DNA of 64,000 nucleotides from Variovorax sp. 770b2 (GTDB lineage: Bacteria > Pseudomonadota > Gammaproteobacteria > Burkholderiales > Burkholderiaceae_C): assembly GCF_900115685.1 (NCBI RefSeq), contig NZ_FOXJ01000001.1:1273796-1337795 (forward strand), in the 5' to 3' direction. Within the stretch, counting starts at the first letter, position 1; each line of letters starts with the position of its first letter. Both the position numbers and the translations under genes were made by a program. The notes beneath the pieces were generated by a model that ran no database searches, had not been told where the DNA came from, and was given only the letters and a program-made list of their open reading frames with translations. Below, piece after piece: positions 28,533 through 38,333 of this stretch.

Positions 28533-29910
28533 GCCCCGTCTTGCCCTGGGTGCGCTCGCCGCGGCGCTGGCGCTGGGCGGCTGCACGCTGTTCCAGCCGG
28601 AGCGGCGCGCGCAGCGGCCGCTGGACGTGCCGCAGACGTGGCAGCAACCGCAGCCCGGCACGCCGGGCGCGGCTGCGGCATTTCCGGCCCACTGGTGGGG
28701 CGCGTTCAACGATCCGCAGCTCGATGCGCTGATCGACGACGCGCTGCGAACCAACAACGACCTCGCCGCAGCCGGCATTCGCGTGCAGCGCGCGCAGTTG
28801 CAGGCGGGGCTCGCGAACACCAATCTCACGCCCGGCGTGGTGGGGCAGGCCAGCACCGGCCGCAGCTACGACCTGAAGCGCGGCGGCGTGGCCGGTTCGA
28901 GTTCGACGTCGCTGGTGACGCTGAGCTACGAGCTCGACCTGTGGGGCCGCTTGTCGGCGCAGCGCAGTGCGGCCGACTGGGAGCTGAAAGCCACCGAGTC
29001 GGACCGCCAGGCCACGGCGCTTTCGCTGGTGGGCACCACGGCGGGGCTCTACTGGCAAGTGGGTTACCTCAACCAGCGGATCGCGTTGAGCGAAGCGGGC
29101 ATGGAAGACGCGCGCCGCATCCTCGCGCTGGTGCGCGCGAAATATGCGGCAGGCGCGGTGTCGGGACTCGACGTTGCACAGGCCGGCCAGAACCTGGCAA
29201 GCCAGGAAGCGGCGCACACGCAGCTGCTGCAGCAGCGCGTCGAGGCGCGCAATGCGTTGGCGATCCTGTTCGACCGTCCGCCCGAAGCCGCGGCGCAGGA
29301 GCCGTCGCGACTGCCGGACATCGACCTGCCCGCGATCGACGCCGGCCTGCCTGCCAGCCTGCTCGGCCGCCGCCCCGACCTGCGTGCCGCGGAGCAGCGC
29401 CTGCGCGGATCGCTGGCGAATGTCGATGCGACGCGCACCGGCTTCTATCCGGCGCTGAGCCTCACCGGTTCGCTCGGCACGTCGAGCACTGCGCTGGGCG
29501 AACTGCTGAAGAACCCGGTCGCCACGCTCGGTGCCGGACTGGTGCTGCCTTTCCTGCAATGGAACACCGCGCGGCTGACCGTGGCCGTGTCGCAGACGCA
29601 GTACGAAGAGGCCGTGCTCGGCTTCCGCCAATCGCTCTACACGGCCCTGTCGGAGGTGGAGAACACCTTGTCGTCGCGAACGCAGTTGCGCAGCGAGAGC
29701 GAAAAGCTGGTCGTGGCGCTGCAGCAGGCGCAGCGCGCGGAGACCTTGTCCGAAGTGCGCTACCGCGCCGGCGCCACCGCGTTGCAGCCGGTGCTCGATG
29801 CCAAGGACAGGCGCCGTTCGGCCGAGGTGTCGCTGGCCCTCAACCGGTTGAACCAGCTCAACGCGACGATGACGCTCTACAAGGCGCTGGGTGGCGCGGC
29901 TGCCGAGTAG
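28525..29910 (+). CDS. Outer-membrane efflux lipoprotein (NodT/OprM family)
   Basis: A 461-residue TolC-superfamily channel. The lipobox LALGGC places the lipidated cysteine at residue 20. Two OEP repeats follow (WWGAFNDPQLDALIDDAL near 54-71; LLGRRPDLRAAEQRLRGSLANV near 277-298). The GTG start at 28525 overlaps the macB stop, which gives the lipoprotein signal directly at the N-terminus. It completes the MacAB pump. Its operon location supports dedicated pairing with MacAB. Confidence 0.9.
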
Positions 29911-29988
29911 CGCGTCTTGCTCCCCATCCTTCCGGGAGAGGGGCGGAGTGAGGGGTGAGGGCCGATGGCACCAGCGCCGCGACAGGCG

Positions 29989-30765
29989 CTACTTCTGAAA
30001 GGGCGGCGCCCCGCGCAGCTTGCGAAAAATCAACGCGGGCAGCCGCAAGACGAACTCGACCATCAACCGCGCGTGCATCCACGTCAGCAGCACGTTGTCC
30101 CGCCCATAGCGAAAGTGCGAAACCCCGCCTTCCTCGGCCGTCAGGTACTTCACCGGCGCATCGATGTTCACGGGCTTGACGCCGCGCCAGGCCAGCCGCA
30201 CGACCGCCTCGGTATCGAAGTCGAAGCGCCGCATCCACGGCTGGCGCGCCATCACCGCGATCAGATCGGCGACGGGGTACACGCGGAAGCCGTAGAGCGA
30301 ATCGCCGATCCCCGCGAAGAGCGTCTCCAGCTGCGTCCACCCGTTCGACACGCGCCGCCCGCGCACCCGCAGCAGCGGCGCGCTGGCATCGAACACCGGC
30401 CTTCCCAGCACCATCGTCTCGGGCCGGGCCAGCGAGGCCTGCATGAAGGAGGGGATGAGGTCCGCCGGATGCTGCCCGTCGGAATCCATCGTCAGCGCAT
30501 GCGTGAAACCGGCTTCCTTCGCCATGCGCAGCCCGTGCAGCACGGCGGCTCCCTTGCCCTGGTTCTGCGGCAGCACCCACACGCGCAGGCCCGGATCGCC
30601 GGCCGCCATCTGCTGCAGGCGTTCGCCCGTGCCGTCGTCGCTGCCGTCCACCACCACCCACACCGGGCTCCACTGCGCCCGCGCGCCCTGGACCGTCGAG
30701 AACAGGCGTTCGCCCGCGTTGTAGCTGGGGATCAGGACAAGGTGGGTGCGCGAGGCGTCTGGCAT
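29989..30765 (-). CDS. Family 2 glycosyltransferase
   Basis: A 258-residue GT-A-fold transferase. LVLIPSYNAGERL (9-21) is the nucleotide-sugar loop, VVDGSDDGT (38-46) and DSDGQH (93-98) are the metal- and sugar-binding acidic motifs, and QNQGKGAAVLHG lies near 69-80. It is of the dolichyl-phosphate-mannose-synthase-like type without added membrane helices. It overlaps the acyltransferase gene by 34 bp. Pairing of a GT2 and a lysophospholipid acyltransferase with a chorismatase is a recurrent arrangement in aryl-polyene or xanthomonadin-like clusters (recalled), where they tailor or anchor the pigment. Confidence 0.85.
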   Translation of the reverse strand: MPDASRTHLVLIPSYNAGERLFSTVQGARAQWSPVWVVVDGSDDGTGERLQQMAAGDPGLRVWVLPQNQGKGAAVLHGLRMAKEAGFTHALTMDSDGQHPADLIPSFMQASLARPETMVLGRPVFDASAPLLRVRGRRVSNGWTQLETLFAGIGDSLYGFRVYPVADLIAVMARQPWMRRFDFDTEAVVRLAWRGVKPVNIDAPVKYLTAEEGGVSHFRYGRDNVLLTWMHARLMVEFVLRLPALIFRKLRGAPPFQK

Positions 30766-31532
30766 TCGGGGGACGCGTCGGTGGCGCGCTGCTCCATGTT
30801 TTGGCGAAAGTATTGTTCGAGGTCGGCCTGCAGGATGTCGCTGTCGGGCGTCGGCGAGAAGCGCTGGCCCAGCCGCAGGGTGAAGACGATCGGCAGCGGA
30901 GGCACGCGCCACAGCGGCCAGCCCTTGCTGAGGTACGGCGAATCGGTGTCGATGAACACCGTCTGGATCGGCGCCTGCGCCAGCTTGGCGATCAGCGTCA
31001 CGCCGGGGCGAAACGCGTTGAGCGGCGGCGTCACGGTGCGCGTGCCTTCGGGAAAGATCACCAGCTGGCCGCCGCTGCGCAGGTCGTTCACCGCCAGCCG
31101 CACCATCATGCGCGCCGATTCGTTGCTGATGTAGCGCGCCAGCCGGGCGCCCGCACCGAGGAAGATGTTGCGCAACAGGTCCGCCTTCATGATGCAGGCG
31201 CTGCGCGGCAGGCGCGCCACCAGCAGCAGCGCATCGAGCATCGTCGGATGGTTGGCCACGAAGATCACGCCGGGCTCGTCGCGCATCGGGTCCAGGCAGG
31301 TGGCGTCGATGCGCATCATGCCGGTCACCGAGGCGAGCCACCAGAACATGCGGTAGGCGAAGGCGATCGTCATCCGGCCCAGCGTGCGCGCGGGCGCGAC
31401 CGGCATCACCGGGTAGATCAGCATCGCGACGAAATTCCAGACCAGCGAGATGAGGCCGAGGAACAGCAAGAGCGCGTAGAGCATCAGCGCGAGCGGGATC
31501 GCCCAGAGAATGCGCAGCACGCGGGTGATCAT
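30732..31532 (-). CDS. Lysophospholipid acyltransferase-family protein (PlsC-like)
   Basis: A 266-residue membrane acyltransferase. A hydrophobic N-terminus (about 8-45) precedes the catalytic NHPTMLD (HX4D, near residues 94-100) and the acceptor-binding FPEGTR (near 160-165). It transfers acyl groups to glycerol-phosphate-type acceptors. Its position between the chorismatase and the glycosyltransferase suggests a specialised role, such as attaching an aryl-polyene acyl chain to a lipid, rather than bulk phospholipid synthesis. Confidence 0.85.
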   Translation of the reverse strand: MITRVLRILWAIPLALMLYALLLFLGLISLVWNFVAMLIYPVMPVAPARTLGRMTIAFAYRMFWWLASVTGMMRIDATCLDPMRDEPGVIFVANHPTMLDALLLVARLPRSACIMKADLLRNIFLGAGARLARYISNESARMMVRLAVNDLRSGGQLVIFPEGTRTVTPPLNAFRPGVTLIAKLAQAPIQTVFIDTDSPYLSKGWPLWRVPPLPIVFTLRLGQRFSPTPDSDILQADLEQYFRQNMEQRATDASPECQTPRAPTLS

Positions 31533-31580
31533 GGAGGAATGAATGGTCGGCCCCGGTCGGTCGAGCGAGCGAGCCGCGGC

Positions 31581-32669
31581 TCAGGCCCGCAGCCGGTCGG
31601 CTGCAGCGGCGTTCAGCCGGTCGGCTGCAACCGCGTGCAGCCGGCCCGCTGCGACCATGTGGGCCTCGATCTCGACCAGCAGATCGCTGCGGCAGATGTC
31701 GGCTTCCAGGTACACCGCATGGCGTGCCATCGGGGCGTCGGCGCCCAGCGCGCTTTCGATCACGCCGCGCACCGCCTCGGTGTCCGAAGGGTGGCGCACG
31801 TACACCACGCAATCCAGCCCGGCGAGCGAGAAGGTCGCCGTGACCCGCTCGTTGGCGGCGGCGACCACGGCGCCGAGGTTCCGCAGCGTTTCGCGCGTTT
31901 GCTCCAGCACGTCGCCGTGATGCTGCGTTTCGTGCCCGACGATGCTCGCGGTGCCGGAAATGAAGAGCGCGACGTTGCCGTCGCCGATGTCCGAGAGCGC
32001 CGCGCGCGAGAAGGTCGGCGAGCGCGGTCCGTAGGTTTCGGGATAGCGGTAGGCCGAGACCTGCCGCGGGTTTTCGACCGGCACTGGCGCCGCCTGGCCC
32101 GCGAGGAACCGGATCGACAGCATGCCCTGGTGGATGCCCAGCGCGCACGCCGCGGGGGCGCCCTCGAACGCGGCGCGGCCGGCTTCGAAGAAGGCCTCCT
32201 GCCGGCCGAGGTTGAACTGGCGGTAGCGCTCCAGGCCGCCGCCATCGGCGTTGATCTGCGGCAGGTAGTTCCAGATGCGCTGCAGGTGGGGCGTTCCGGC
32301 CTGCTCGAGCGTCTTGAAGAGATCGCGGTAGGCGCGGTGCGCGAGTTCGGCCAGACCCTGCTTCTCGGCGGCTTCATCCAGGTCGATGGCACCAAGCAGC
32401 CAGTGCCCGTCGGTGCGCCAGCGCGCGATGCCGGTGGTACCCGACTCGATGTGCGCGCCCGTCACCTGCCACACGTCGGCCATGGCGCCGTGCGACGACA
32501 GCACGCGCGCATTGACGGTCGGCATCCATGCCACGCTGTGCGGCGTGCCGTAGCCGAGGGCGGCGAAGGGCGCCTTGCCGTTCGCGGCCAGCGCCAGGCT
32601 GTCCGCCAGCGAAAGGCGCTCGACGCGCAGGTGGGAAGAAGAGTTGTCGTCCTGAACTCGCACTGTCAA
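31581..32669 (-). CDS. xanB2: Chorismatase / 3-hydroxybenzoate synthase (XanB2, Hyg5/FkbO family)
   Basis: A protein of up to 362 residues resembling chorismatases that cleave chorismate to hydroxybenzoates or dihydroxycyclohexadienoate. The fold is two RidA-like halves. Recognisable segments include WNYLPQINADGGGLERYRQFNLGR (near 113-136), SAYRYPETYGPRSPTFSRA (near 184-202) and GTASIVGHETQHHGD. XanB2-type enzymes supply the 3-hydroxybenzoate starter of xanthomonadin and 4-hydroxybenzoate for ubiquinone. The TTG at 32669 overlaps the methyltransferase stop; GTG at 32663 is an alternative. The last 24 residues are a repeated AADRLxA tail not expected in the family. Confidence 0.82.
   Translation of the reverse strand: MTVRVQDDNSSSHLRVERLSLADSLALAANGKAPFAALGYGTPHSVAWMPTVNARVLSSHGAMADVWQVTGAHIESGTTGIARWRTDGHWLLGAIDLDEAAEKQGLAELAHRAYRDLFKTLEQAGTPHLQRIWNYLPQINADGGGLERYRQFNLGRQEAFFEAGRAAFEGAPAACALGIHQGMLSIRFLAGQAAPVPVENPRQVSAYRYPETYGPRSPTFSRAALSDIGDGNVALFISGTASIVGHETQHHGDVLEQTRETLRNLGAVVAAANERVTATFSLAGLDCVVYVRHPSDTEAVRGVIESALGADAPMARHAVYLEADICRSDLLVEIEAHMVAAGRLHAVAADRLNAAAADRLRA
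31590..31661 (-). repeat. Three tandem 24-bp repeats at the 3' end of the chorismatase gene
   Basis: Units at 31590-31613, 31614-31637 and 31638-31661, each beginning CAGCCGG on the plus strand. The units differ at a few positions. They encode the heptad-like AGRLHAV/AADRLNA/AADRLRA series at the protein C-terminus. Replication slippage could change their number. Confidence 0.85.
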
Positions 32670-33454
32670 GCGGCCTTAGCGGTCTGTTCTGGTTTGCGGG
32701 CGGTGTAGGAAGAAAAGACACCCAGGCTCGGGTAGCGGCGCACGTCGGTGAAGCCCGCATCGCCCAGCGCCTGCATCACCCGTTCGGGCGGAATGCAGGC
32801 CTCGATGGTGTCCCAGTAGTAGCGCCACAGTTCGGAGGTGTTGCTCTGGCGGCCGACCACGCGGGCGATCAGCGGCACCACGGCGCGCATGTAGCCCTTG
32901 AGCAGCGCCGTCGCGATGCGGCCCTCGGGCTTGGTGATTTCCAGCACGATCACGCGGCCGCCGGGCCGCAGTACGCGATGGAATTCGCCGAAGGCGGCCG
33001 CCACGTCGCTGATGTGGCGCATGGCGTAGCCCATGCTCACGAAGTCGCAGCTGGCGTCGGGGCGGGGCAGGGCTTCGGCCACGCCCTGCAGCAGCTGGAC
33101 GCCAGGCAGCTTGACCTGCCCCATCATGCCGGCGCTGGGATCCACGCCGGTCAGCCGGCCCGTGGGGCCGATGATCTTGAGCGCCTCGCGTGCCACCAGG
33201 CCGGTGCCGATGCCCACGTCGAGCACCTCTGCGCCGGCGGCCAGGCCGGCTTGCTGCAGTGCAGCGCGGCGGTACGAGGGGCCGGTGCCGAATGCGAGCA
33301 CGGCCTCGATGCGGTCGTAGTCCGCGGCGGTGCTGTCGAAGATGCGGCGAAGGAAGGCCTGGTGCTCTACCTCATTGTTGTAATACAGCGGAAGGGGCGC
33401 GTGAGGCGCGAGGGTGTCGGGATTCCCGGTTCCGACGGTAGGCGATGGCGTCAT
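32666..33454 (-). CDS. UbiE-like class I SAM-dependent methyltransferase
   Basis: A 262-residue methyltransferase. The SAM-binding motif I is LDVGIGTGLVA (near 75-85), with the acidic VDPS at the end of strand 2 and the UbiE-like SMGYAMRHISD and VLRPGGRVIVLEITKP. The start at 33454 gives a compact protein; longer frames run into the yebC region on the opposite strand. It is the first gene of a minus-strand operon with the chorismatase, acyltransferase and glycosyltransferase. O- or C-methylation of a hydroxybenzoate-derived product is inferred. It is not the housekeeping ubiE on this evidence alone. Confidence 0.82.
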   Translation of the reverse strand: MTPSPTVGTGNPDTLAPHAPLPLYYNNEVEHQAFLRRIFDSTAADYDRIEAVLAFGTGPSYRRAALQQAGLAAGAEVLDVGIGTGLVAREALKIIGPTGRLTGVDPSAGMMGQVKLPGVQLLQGVAEALPRPDASCDFVSMGYAMRHISDVAAAFGEFHRVLRPGGRVIVLEITKPEGRIATALLKGYMRAVVPLIARVVGRQSNTSELWRYYWDTIEACIPPERVMQALGDAGFTDVRRYPSLGVFSSYTARKPEQTAKAA

Positions 33455-33571
33455 CGAAAGATTATCGCCAAAAGCCCCGGCCCGAATTCCCGGGCGCCGG
33501 CGGGCGTTGTGCGCGCCGGACAGTAAACTCGCGGCTTGCTTTGAAAACACAAGACAGCGAGATAGAAAGCC

Positions 33572-34303
33572 ATGGCCGGACACAGCAAATGGGCGAACAT
33601 TCAGCACCGCAAGGGCCGCCAGGACGAGAAGCGCGGCAAGCTCTGGACCCGCGCCATCCGTGAAATCACCGTGGCAGCGCGCGCCGGTGGCGGTGATCTC
33701 AGCGCCAACCCGCGGCTGCGGCTGGCGGTCGAAAAAGCCAAGGCGGTCAACCTGCCGATCGACACCGTCAAGCGCAACATCGACAAGGCCACCGGCAATC
33801 TGGAAGGCGTCAACTACGAAGAAATTCGTTACGAGGGGTACGGCATCGGCGGCGCGGCGATCATCGTGGACACCATGACCGACAACCGCGTGCGCACCGT
33901 GGCCGAAGTGCGCCACGCCTTCTCCAAGCACGGCGGCAACATGGGCACCGAAGGCTCGGTGGCCTTCCAGTTCAAGCACTGCGGCCAGATCGTCTTTGCG
34001 CCCGGCACCGATGAAGACAAGGTGATGGAAGTGGCGCTCGAAGCGGGCGCCGAAGACGTCATTGCTGATGACGACGGTGCCATCGAAGTGATCACCGCCG
34101 TCGGCGATTTCGAAGCCGTCAAGAACGCGCTCGAAGCCGCGGGCCTGAAGCCCGAGGTGGCCGAAGTCACCATGCGCGCCGAGAACACCATCGACGTCAC
34201 CGGCGAAGACGCCGCCAAGATGCAACGGTTGCTCGACGTGATCGAGGACCTGGATGACGTGCAGGCCGTTTATCACAACGCCTTGCTCTCCGAATCCGAA
34301 TGA
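33572..34303 (+). CDS. yebC: YebC/PmpR-family translation/regulatory protein
   Basis: A 243-residue YebC family protein. The near-invariant start [18 protein letters not shown] and the central [18 protein letters not shown] are diagnostic. Members bind DNA as regulators and were also linked to relief of ribosome stalling at polyproline. The N-terminal three-helix domain and two alpha/beta domains are complete. It is divergent from the methyltransferase gene and lies 35 bp upstream of purD. Confidence 0.95.
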   Translation: MAGHSKWANIQHRKGRQDEKRGKLWTRAIREITVAARAGGGDLSANPRLRLAVEKAKAVNLPIDTVKRNIDKATGNLEGVNYEEIRYEGYGIGGAAIIVDTMTDNRVRTVAEVRHAFSKHGGNMGTEGSVAFQFKHCGQIVFAPGTDEDKVMEVALEAGAEDVIADDDGAIEVITAVGDFEAVKNALEAAGLKPEVAEVTMRAENTIDVTGEDAAKMQRLLDVIEDLDDVQAVYHNALLSESE

Positions 34304-34338
34304 ATGATTGATCCACAGCGAATGAAGAAGGCCCACGA

Positions 34339-35637
34339 ATGAAGGTACTGGTTATTGGGGGAGGGGGCCGTGAACACGCCTTGGCGTGGCGATTGGCGCA
34401 GGCCAACCGGGTCAGCCGCGTGTACGTGGCGCCGGGCAACGGCGGCACCGTGAGCGACGAGCGCTACGACTGCATCGACATCACCGAGCCCGCCGCGCTG
34501 CGCGAGTGGGCCATCCAGGAAAAGATCTCGCTGACCGTGGTCGGCCCCGAGGCGCCGCTCGCCGCGGGCGTGGTCGACGAGTTCCGCGCGCACGGGCTGC
34601 GCATCTTCGGCCCGACGCAGGCGGCTGCGCAGCTGGAGAGCTCCAAGGCGTTCTCCAAGGCGTTCATGAAGCGCCACAAGATCCCGACCGCCGAATACGA
34701 GGCCTTCACCGACGCGGCTGCTGCCCACGCATACATCGACGCCAAGGGCGCGCCGATCGTCGTCAAGGCCGACGGCCTGGCGGCCGGCAAGGGCGTGGTG
34801 GTGGCCATGACCGCAGAAGAGGCGCACGAGGCGGTCGACTTCATGCTGGTCGACAACAAGTTCGGCGTGTCACATAACGACGGCGGCGCGCGCGTGGTCA
34901 TCGAGGAATTCCTGCAGGGCGAAGAAGCCAGCTTCATCGTGCTGTGCGACGGCAAGAACGTCACCGCACTGGCCACCAGCCAGGACCACAAGCGCCTGCT
35001 CGACGGCGACGAAGGCCCCAACACCGGCGGCATGGGCGCGTACTCGCCCGCACCGGTGGTCACGGCCGAGGTGCATGCGCGTGCGATGCGCGAGATCATC
35101 CTGCCGACGATCCGCGGCATGGAAAAGGACGGCATCCCGTACACCGGCTTTCTCTACGCGGGCCTCATGATCGATGCGGCCGGCCATCCGAAGACGCTCG
35201 AATTCAACTGCCGCATGGGCGACCCCGAGACGCAGCCGATCATGATGCGGCTGAAGTCCGACCTCTTCGAGGTGTTCTGGCACGCCACCGACGGCACGCT
35301 GGACCAGGTCGACCTGCAGTGGGACCGCCGTGTCGCGCTCGGCGTGGTGATGGCGGCGCATGGCTATCCGCTCTCGCCGCGCAAGGGCGACCGCATCGGC
35401 GGCATTCCGCCCGAAGCGCCCGATGCCGTGGTGTTCCATGCCGGAACGACCATGCAGGACGGCGACCTGAAGACCAGCGGCGGCCGCGTGCTCTGCGTGA
35501 CCGTGCTGGCCGACAGCGTGAAGCTCGCGCAGCAGAGGGCCTACGAGGTCGCGGCGCGCGTGCGTTTCGACGGCGCGCAATACCGCAAGGACATCGGATT
35601 CCGCGCGGTCCACGCGCGCAACACGCCCCACGCTTGA
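34339..35637 (+). CDS. purD: Phosphoribosylamine-glycine ligase
   Basis: A 432-residue ATP-grasp enzyme of purine synthesis that joins glycine to phosphoribosylamine. [19 protein letters not shown] at the N-terminus, [22 protein letters not shown] near 135-156, and [13 protein letters not shown] near 287-299 are family signatures. It is complete in length. Its stop overlaps the hemF start by one base, beginning a chain of overlapping genes through rlmH. Confidence 0.96.
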   Translation: MKVLVIGGGGREHALAWRLAQANRVSRVYVAPGNGGTVSDERYDCIDITEPAALREWAIQEKISLTVVGPEAPLAAGVVDEFRAHGLRIFGPTQAAAQLESSKAFSKAFMKRHKIPTAEYEAFTDAAAAHAYIDAKGAPIVVKADGLAAGKGVVVAMTAEEAHEAVDFMLVDNKFGVSHNDGGARVVIEEFLQGEEASFIVLCDGKNVTALATSQDHKRLLDGDEGPNTGGMGAYSPAPVVTAEVHARAMREIILPTIRGMEKDGIPYTGFLYAGLMIDAAGHPKTLEFNCRMGDPETQPIMMRLKSDLFEVFWHATDGTLDQVDLQWDRRVALGVVMAAHGYPLSPRKGDRIGGIPPEAPDAVVFHAGTTMQDGDLKTSGGRVLCVTVLADSVKLAQQRAYEVAARVRFDGAQYRKDIGFRAVHARNTPHA

Positions 35638-36554
35638 TGCAGCAAACGAACCCCGCGGCAGTCGGCACCTACCTGCGCGGACTGCAGCAGTCGATCATCG
35701 CGGCGGTCGAAAAGGCCGACGGCGGCACCTGCCTGCACGATGCCTGGCACAAGGCGCCGGGCGAGCAGCTGCAGGGCAATGGCCTGACCTGCATCCTCGA
35801 AGGCGGTGCGTTGTTCGAGCGCGCGGGCTGCGGCTTTTCGCAGGTGCGTGGGGCCAGGCTGCCGCCTTCGGCCACGCAGAACCGGCCTGAGCTGGCCGGC
35901 GCGCCATTCGAGGCGATGGGCGTGTCGCTGGTGTTCCATCCGCGCAATCCGTACGTGCCGATCGTCCACATGAACGTGCGCATGCTGGCCGCGCTGCCCG
36001 AGGGCGGCGAGCCGGTCTGCTGGTTCGGCGGCGGCATGGACTTGACGCCCTGCTACGGCTTCGAGGAAGACGCGGTGCACTTCCATACCGTGTGCCGCGA
36101 TGCGCTCGCGCCCTTCGGCGACGACAAGTACCCGCGCTTCAAGACCTGGTGCGACGAGTATTTCTTCCTGAAGCACCGCAACGAGCAGCGCGGCATCGGC
36201 GGCATCTTCTTTGACGACTTCGCCGAGGGCGGTTTCGACAATGGCTTCGCGCTGGTCCGCTCGGTCGGCGATGCGTTCCTGCCAGCGTACCTGCCGCTGG
36301 TCGAGCGCCGCCGCCACACGCACTACGACGAACGCGAGCGCGAGTTCCAGCTCTATCGGCGCGGGCGCTATGTCGAGTTCAACCTGGTGTGGGATCGCGG
36401 CACGCACTTCGGGCTGCAGTCGGGCGGGCGCACCGAATCGATCCTGCTGTCGATGCCGCCGCTCGCAAGCTGGGCCTATCGCCAGCAGCCCGAGGCGGGC
36501 AGCCCCGAAGCCGCGCTGTACAGCGACTTCCTCCCGCGGCGCGACTGGTTGTGA
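35637..36554 (+). CDS. hemF: Oxygen-dependent coproporphyrinogen III oxidase
   Basis: A 305-residue enzyme that decarboxylates coproporphyrinogen III to protoporphyrinogen IX with O2. Signature segments are [19 protein letters not shown] (near 98-116), [18 protein letters not shown] (near 124-141) and [31 protein letters not shown] cut across 245-275. The ATG at 35637 shares a base with the purD stop (TGATG). The nadD GTG start overlaps its stop. It indicates an aerobic lifestyle. Confidence 0.96.
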   Translation: MQQTNPAAVGTYLRGLQQSIIAAVEKADGGTCLHDAWHKAPGEQLQGNGLTCILEGGALFERAGCGFSQVRGARLPPSATQNRPELAGAPFEAMGVSLVFHPRNPYVPIVHMNVRMLAALPEGGEPVCWFGGGMDLTPCYGFEEDAVHFHTVCRDALAPFGDDKYPRFKTWCDEYFFLKHRNEQRGIGGIFFDDFAEGGFDNGFALVRSVGDAFLPAYLPLVERRRHTHYDEREREFQLYRRGRYVEFNLVWDRGTHFGLQSGGRTESILLSMPPLASWAYRQQPEAGSPEAALYSDFLPRRDWL

Positions 36555-37180
36555 ATTCTTCCGGCACGGCCCCGCGCATCGGCGTCTTCGGCGGCGCGTT
36601 CGATCCGCCGCACAACGCGCACGTCGCACTGGCCGAAGCCGCATTGGCGCAACTCGATCTGGCCGAGCTTCATGTCATTCCGACAGGGCAGGCGTGGCAC
36701 AAGAGCCGCACGCTCACGTCGAAGGAAGACCGCCTCGCGATGACGCAGCTGGCCTTCGGCGAGTTGAAGGGCAAGGTCGTCATCGACAGCCGCGAAGTGT
36801 TGCGCGATGGCCCGACCTACACCCTCGACACCCTGCACGAGTTGCAGAAAGAGCAGCCCGGCGCCCAACTGGTCTTGATCATGGGCGCCGACCAGGCCAG
36901 CGCATTGCCGAGCTGGCACGGCTGGCAGGCTATACTCGGCATTGCTATCGTTTCTGTAGCGTATCGCGCACTATCGACGGGCGACATTGCCCGTTTTGAT
37001 CCGAACATGCTGCCCAACCTCCCGGCTGGCGCGCGTTTCGAGGCGCTAGAACTGCCTGCCATGGACACCAGCGCCACCGAGATTCGGCGGCGCGCTGCAC
37101 TGGGCGTGGACATTTCCTCGCTGGTTCCGCCCACGGTTGCACGCTATATTGACCAACACCACCTCTACCGCTCTGCCTGA
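36551..37180 (+). CDS. nadD: Nicotinate-nucleotide adenylyltransferase
   Basis: A 209-residue nucleotidyltransferase making deamido-NAD from nicotinate mononucleotide and ATP. The motif [11 protein letters not shown] (14-24) holds the catalytic HxxH (H21, H24). The C-terminal SATEIRRR is the ISSTxIR-type phosphate motif. The GTG start at 36551 overlaps the hemF stop (GTGA), and its stop overlaps the rsfS start. nadD-rsfS-rlmH is the conserved bacterial order. Confidence 0.94.
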   Translation: MNSSGTAPRIGVFGGAFDPPHNAHVALAEAALAQLDLAELHVIPTGQAWHKSRTLTSKEDRLAMTQLAFGELKGKVVIDSREVLRDGPTYTLDTLHELQKEQPGAQLVLIMGADQASALPSWHGWQAILGIAIVSVAYRALSTGDIARFDPNMLPNLPAGARFEALELPAMDTSATEIRRRAALGVDISSLVPPTVARYIDQHHLYRSA

Positions 37181-37869
37181 TGACCACTGAAGCCGCCGCC
37201 AAGAAAGACACCCAGAAACTCCAGCGAGCCATCATCGATGGACTCGAAGACGTCAAGGCGCAGGACATCCAGGTATTCGACACCGAGCACTTGTCGCCGC
37301 TGTTCGAGCGCGTGATCGTCGCCTCGGGCACCTCCAACCGCCAGACCAAGGCGCTCGCCGCCAGCGTGCGCGACGCGGTGCGCGAGGCCGGCTTCGGCAA
37401 GCCGCGCATCGAGGGCGAAGACAACGGCGAGTGGATCATCGTGGACTGCGGCGCGGCCGTGGCGCACATCATGCAGCCCGCCATCCGCCAGTACTACCAC
37501 CTCGAAGAGATCTGGGGCGACAAGCCGGTGCGCGCCAAGCTCGGCGGCGCCAAGCCTGCCGCCAGCACCTCGTCGAGCACGGAAGACGTGAGCGACAAGA
37601 AGAAAAAGCCCGCCGCCAAGGAGCCTTCGCTGCGCCGCTCCAGCGCTGCCAAGACGGCGATCAAGGCCGCCGAGCAGGAAGCCAGGGACGAGAAGGCCCG
37701 CCGGTCGCCCGCAAGAAAGACTGCCGCCAAGAAGGCACCCGCCAGGAAGACCTCGACCACCGCACGCACGCCAGTCAAGATCATCGGCAAGCCCGCCGCG
37801 AAGAAGACTGCGGCCAAGCCCGCGGCAAAGAAGGCGCCTGCCAAGAAGGCGCCAGCCCGCCGCGCATGA
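37180..37869 (+). CDS. rsfS: Ribosomal silencing factor RsfS with long Lys/Ala-rich tail
   Basis: A 229-residue protein. Residues 5-120 form the RsfS domain ([48 protein letters not shown]), which binds ribosomal protein L14 and blocks subunit joining during starvation. Residues from about 125 on are a disordered, lysine- and alanine-rich, histone-H1-like tail with repeated KKTAAK and KKAPAK motifs. Standard RsfS has about 105-120 residues, so the tail doubles the protein. It lies between nadD and rlmH, overlapping both. Confidence 0.92.
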   Translation: MTTEAAAKKDTQKLQRAIIDGLEDVKAQDIQVFDTEHLSPLFERVIVASGTSNRQTKALAASVRDAVREAGFGKPRIEGEDNGEWIIVDCGAAVAHIMQPAIRQYYHLEEIWGDKPVRAKLGGAKPAASTSSSTEDVSDKKKKPAAKEPSLRRSSAAKTAIKAAEQEARDEKARRSPARKTAAKKAPARKTSTTARTPVKIIGKPAAKKTAAKPAAKKAPAKKAPARRA

Positions 37870-38333
37870 AGCTGCTGGTGGTCGCCGTCGGGCAGCGCAT
37901 GCCCGACTGGGCGCAGACCGCCTGGGACGACTACGCCAAGCGCTTCCCGCCCGAGCTCAAGCTCGAGCTGCGCGCCGTCAAGACCGAACCCCGCGGCTCC
38001 AAGTCATTGGAGACGCTCTACGCCGCCGAACGCGAACGCATCGAGGGCGCCATCGCCCGCGGCATGCGCATCGTGGCGCTCGATGAGCGCGGCACCGCAC
38101 TCACCACCAAGGCGCTCGCGGCGCGCCTGCAGGCCTGGCAAGGCGAGGGCGACGACGTGGCCCTCGTCATCGGCGGGCCCGACGGCCTGGACCCCGCCTT
38201 CAAGGCCGCGGCGCACGAACGCATCCGCCTCTCGGACCTGACCCTGCCGCATGCCATGGCACGCGTGCTGCTGGTCGAGCAGCTGTACCGGGCGTGGTCG
38301 GTCAACGCGGGCCATCCGTACCACCGGGAATGA
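37866..38333 (+). CDS. rlmH: 23S rRNA (pseudouridine1915-N3)-methyltransferase RlmH
   Basis: A 155-residue SPOUT-class methyltransferase. [15 protein letters not shown] at the N-terminus, [10 protein letters not shown] near 101-110 (SAM-binding knot) and the C-terminal [21 protein letters not shown] are invariant features. The ATG at 37866 overlaps the rsfS stop, and its stop overlaps the next start (ATGA). It methylates the helix 69 pseudouridine of assembled 70S ribosomes. Confidence 0.96.
   Translation: MKLLVVAVGQRMPDWAQTAWDDYAKRFPPELKLELRAVKTEPRGSKSLETLYAAERERIEGAIARGMRIVALDERGTALTTKALAARLQAWQGEGDDVALVIGGPDGLDPAFKAAAHERIRLSDLTLPHAMARVLLVEQLYRAWSVNAGHPYHRE

Noticed and set aside
29911-29988. 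Possible terminator or REP element between the outer membrane factor and glycosyltransferase genes
   Set aside because: C-rich and G-rich blocks (ctcccc, gaggggc) are present, but the stem is imperfect, there is no T run, and no second copy was seen in the window.
29989-33454. A complete aryl-polyene or xanthomonadin biosynthetic cluster
   Set aside because: Only starter, methyl, acyl and glycosyl steps are present. Ketosynthase, ketoreductase, dehydratase and carrier genes are missing from the window.
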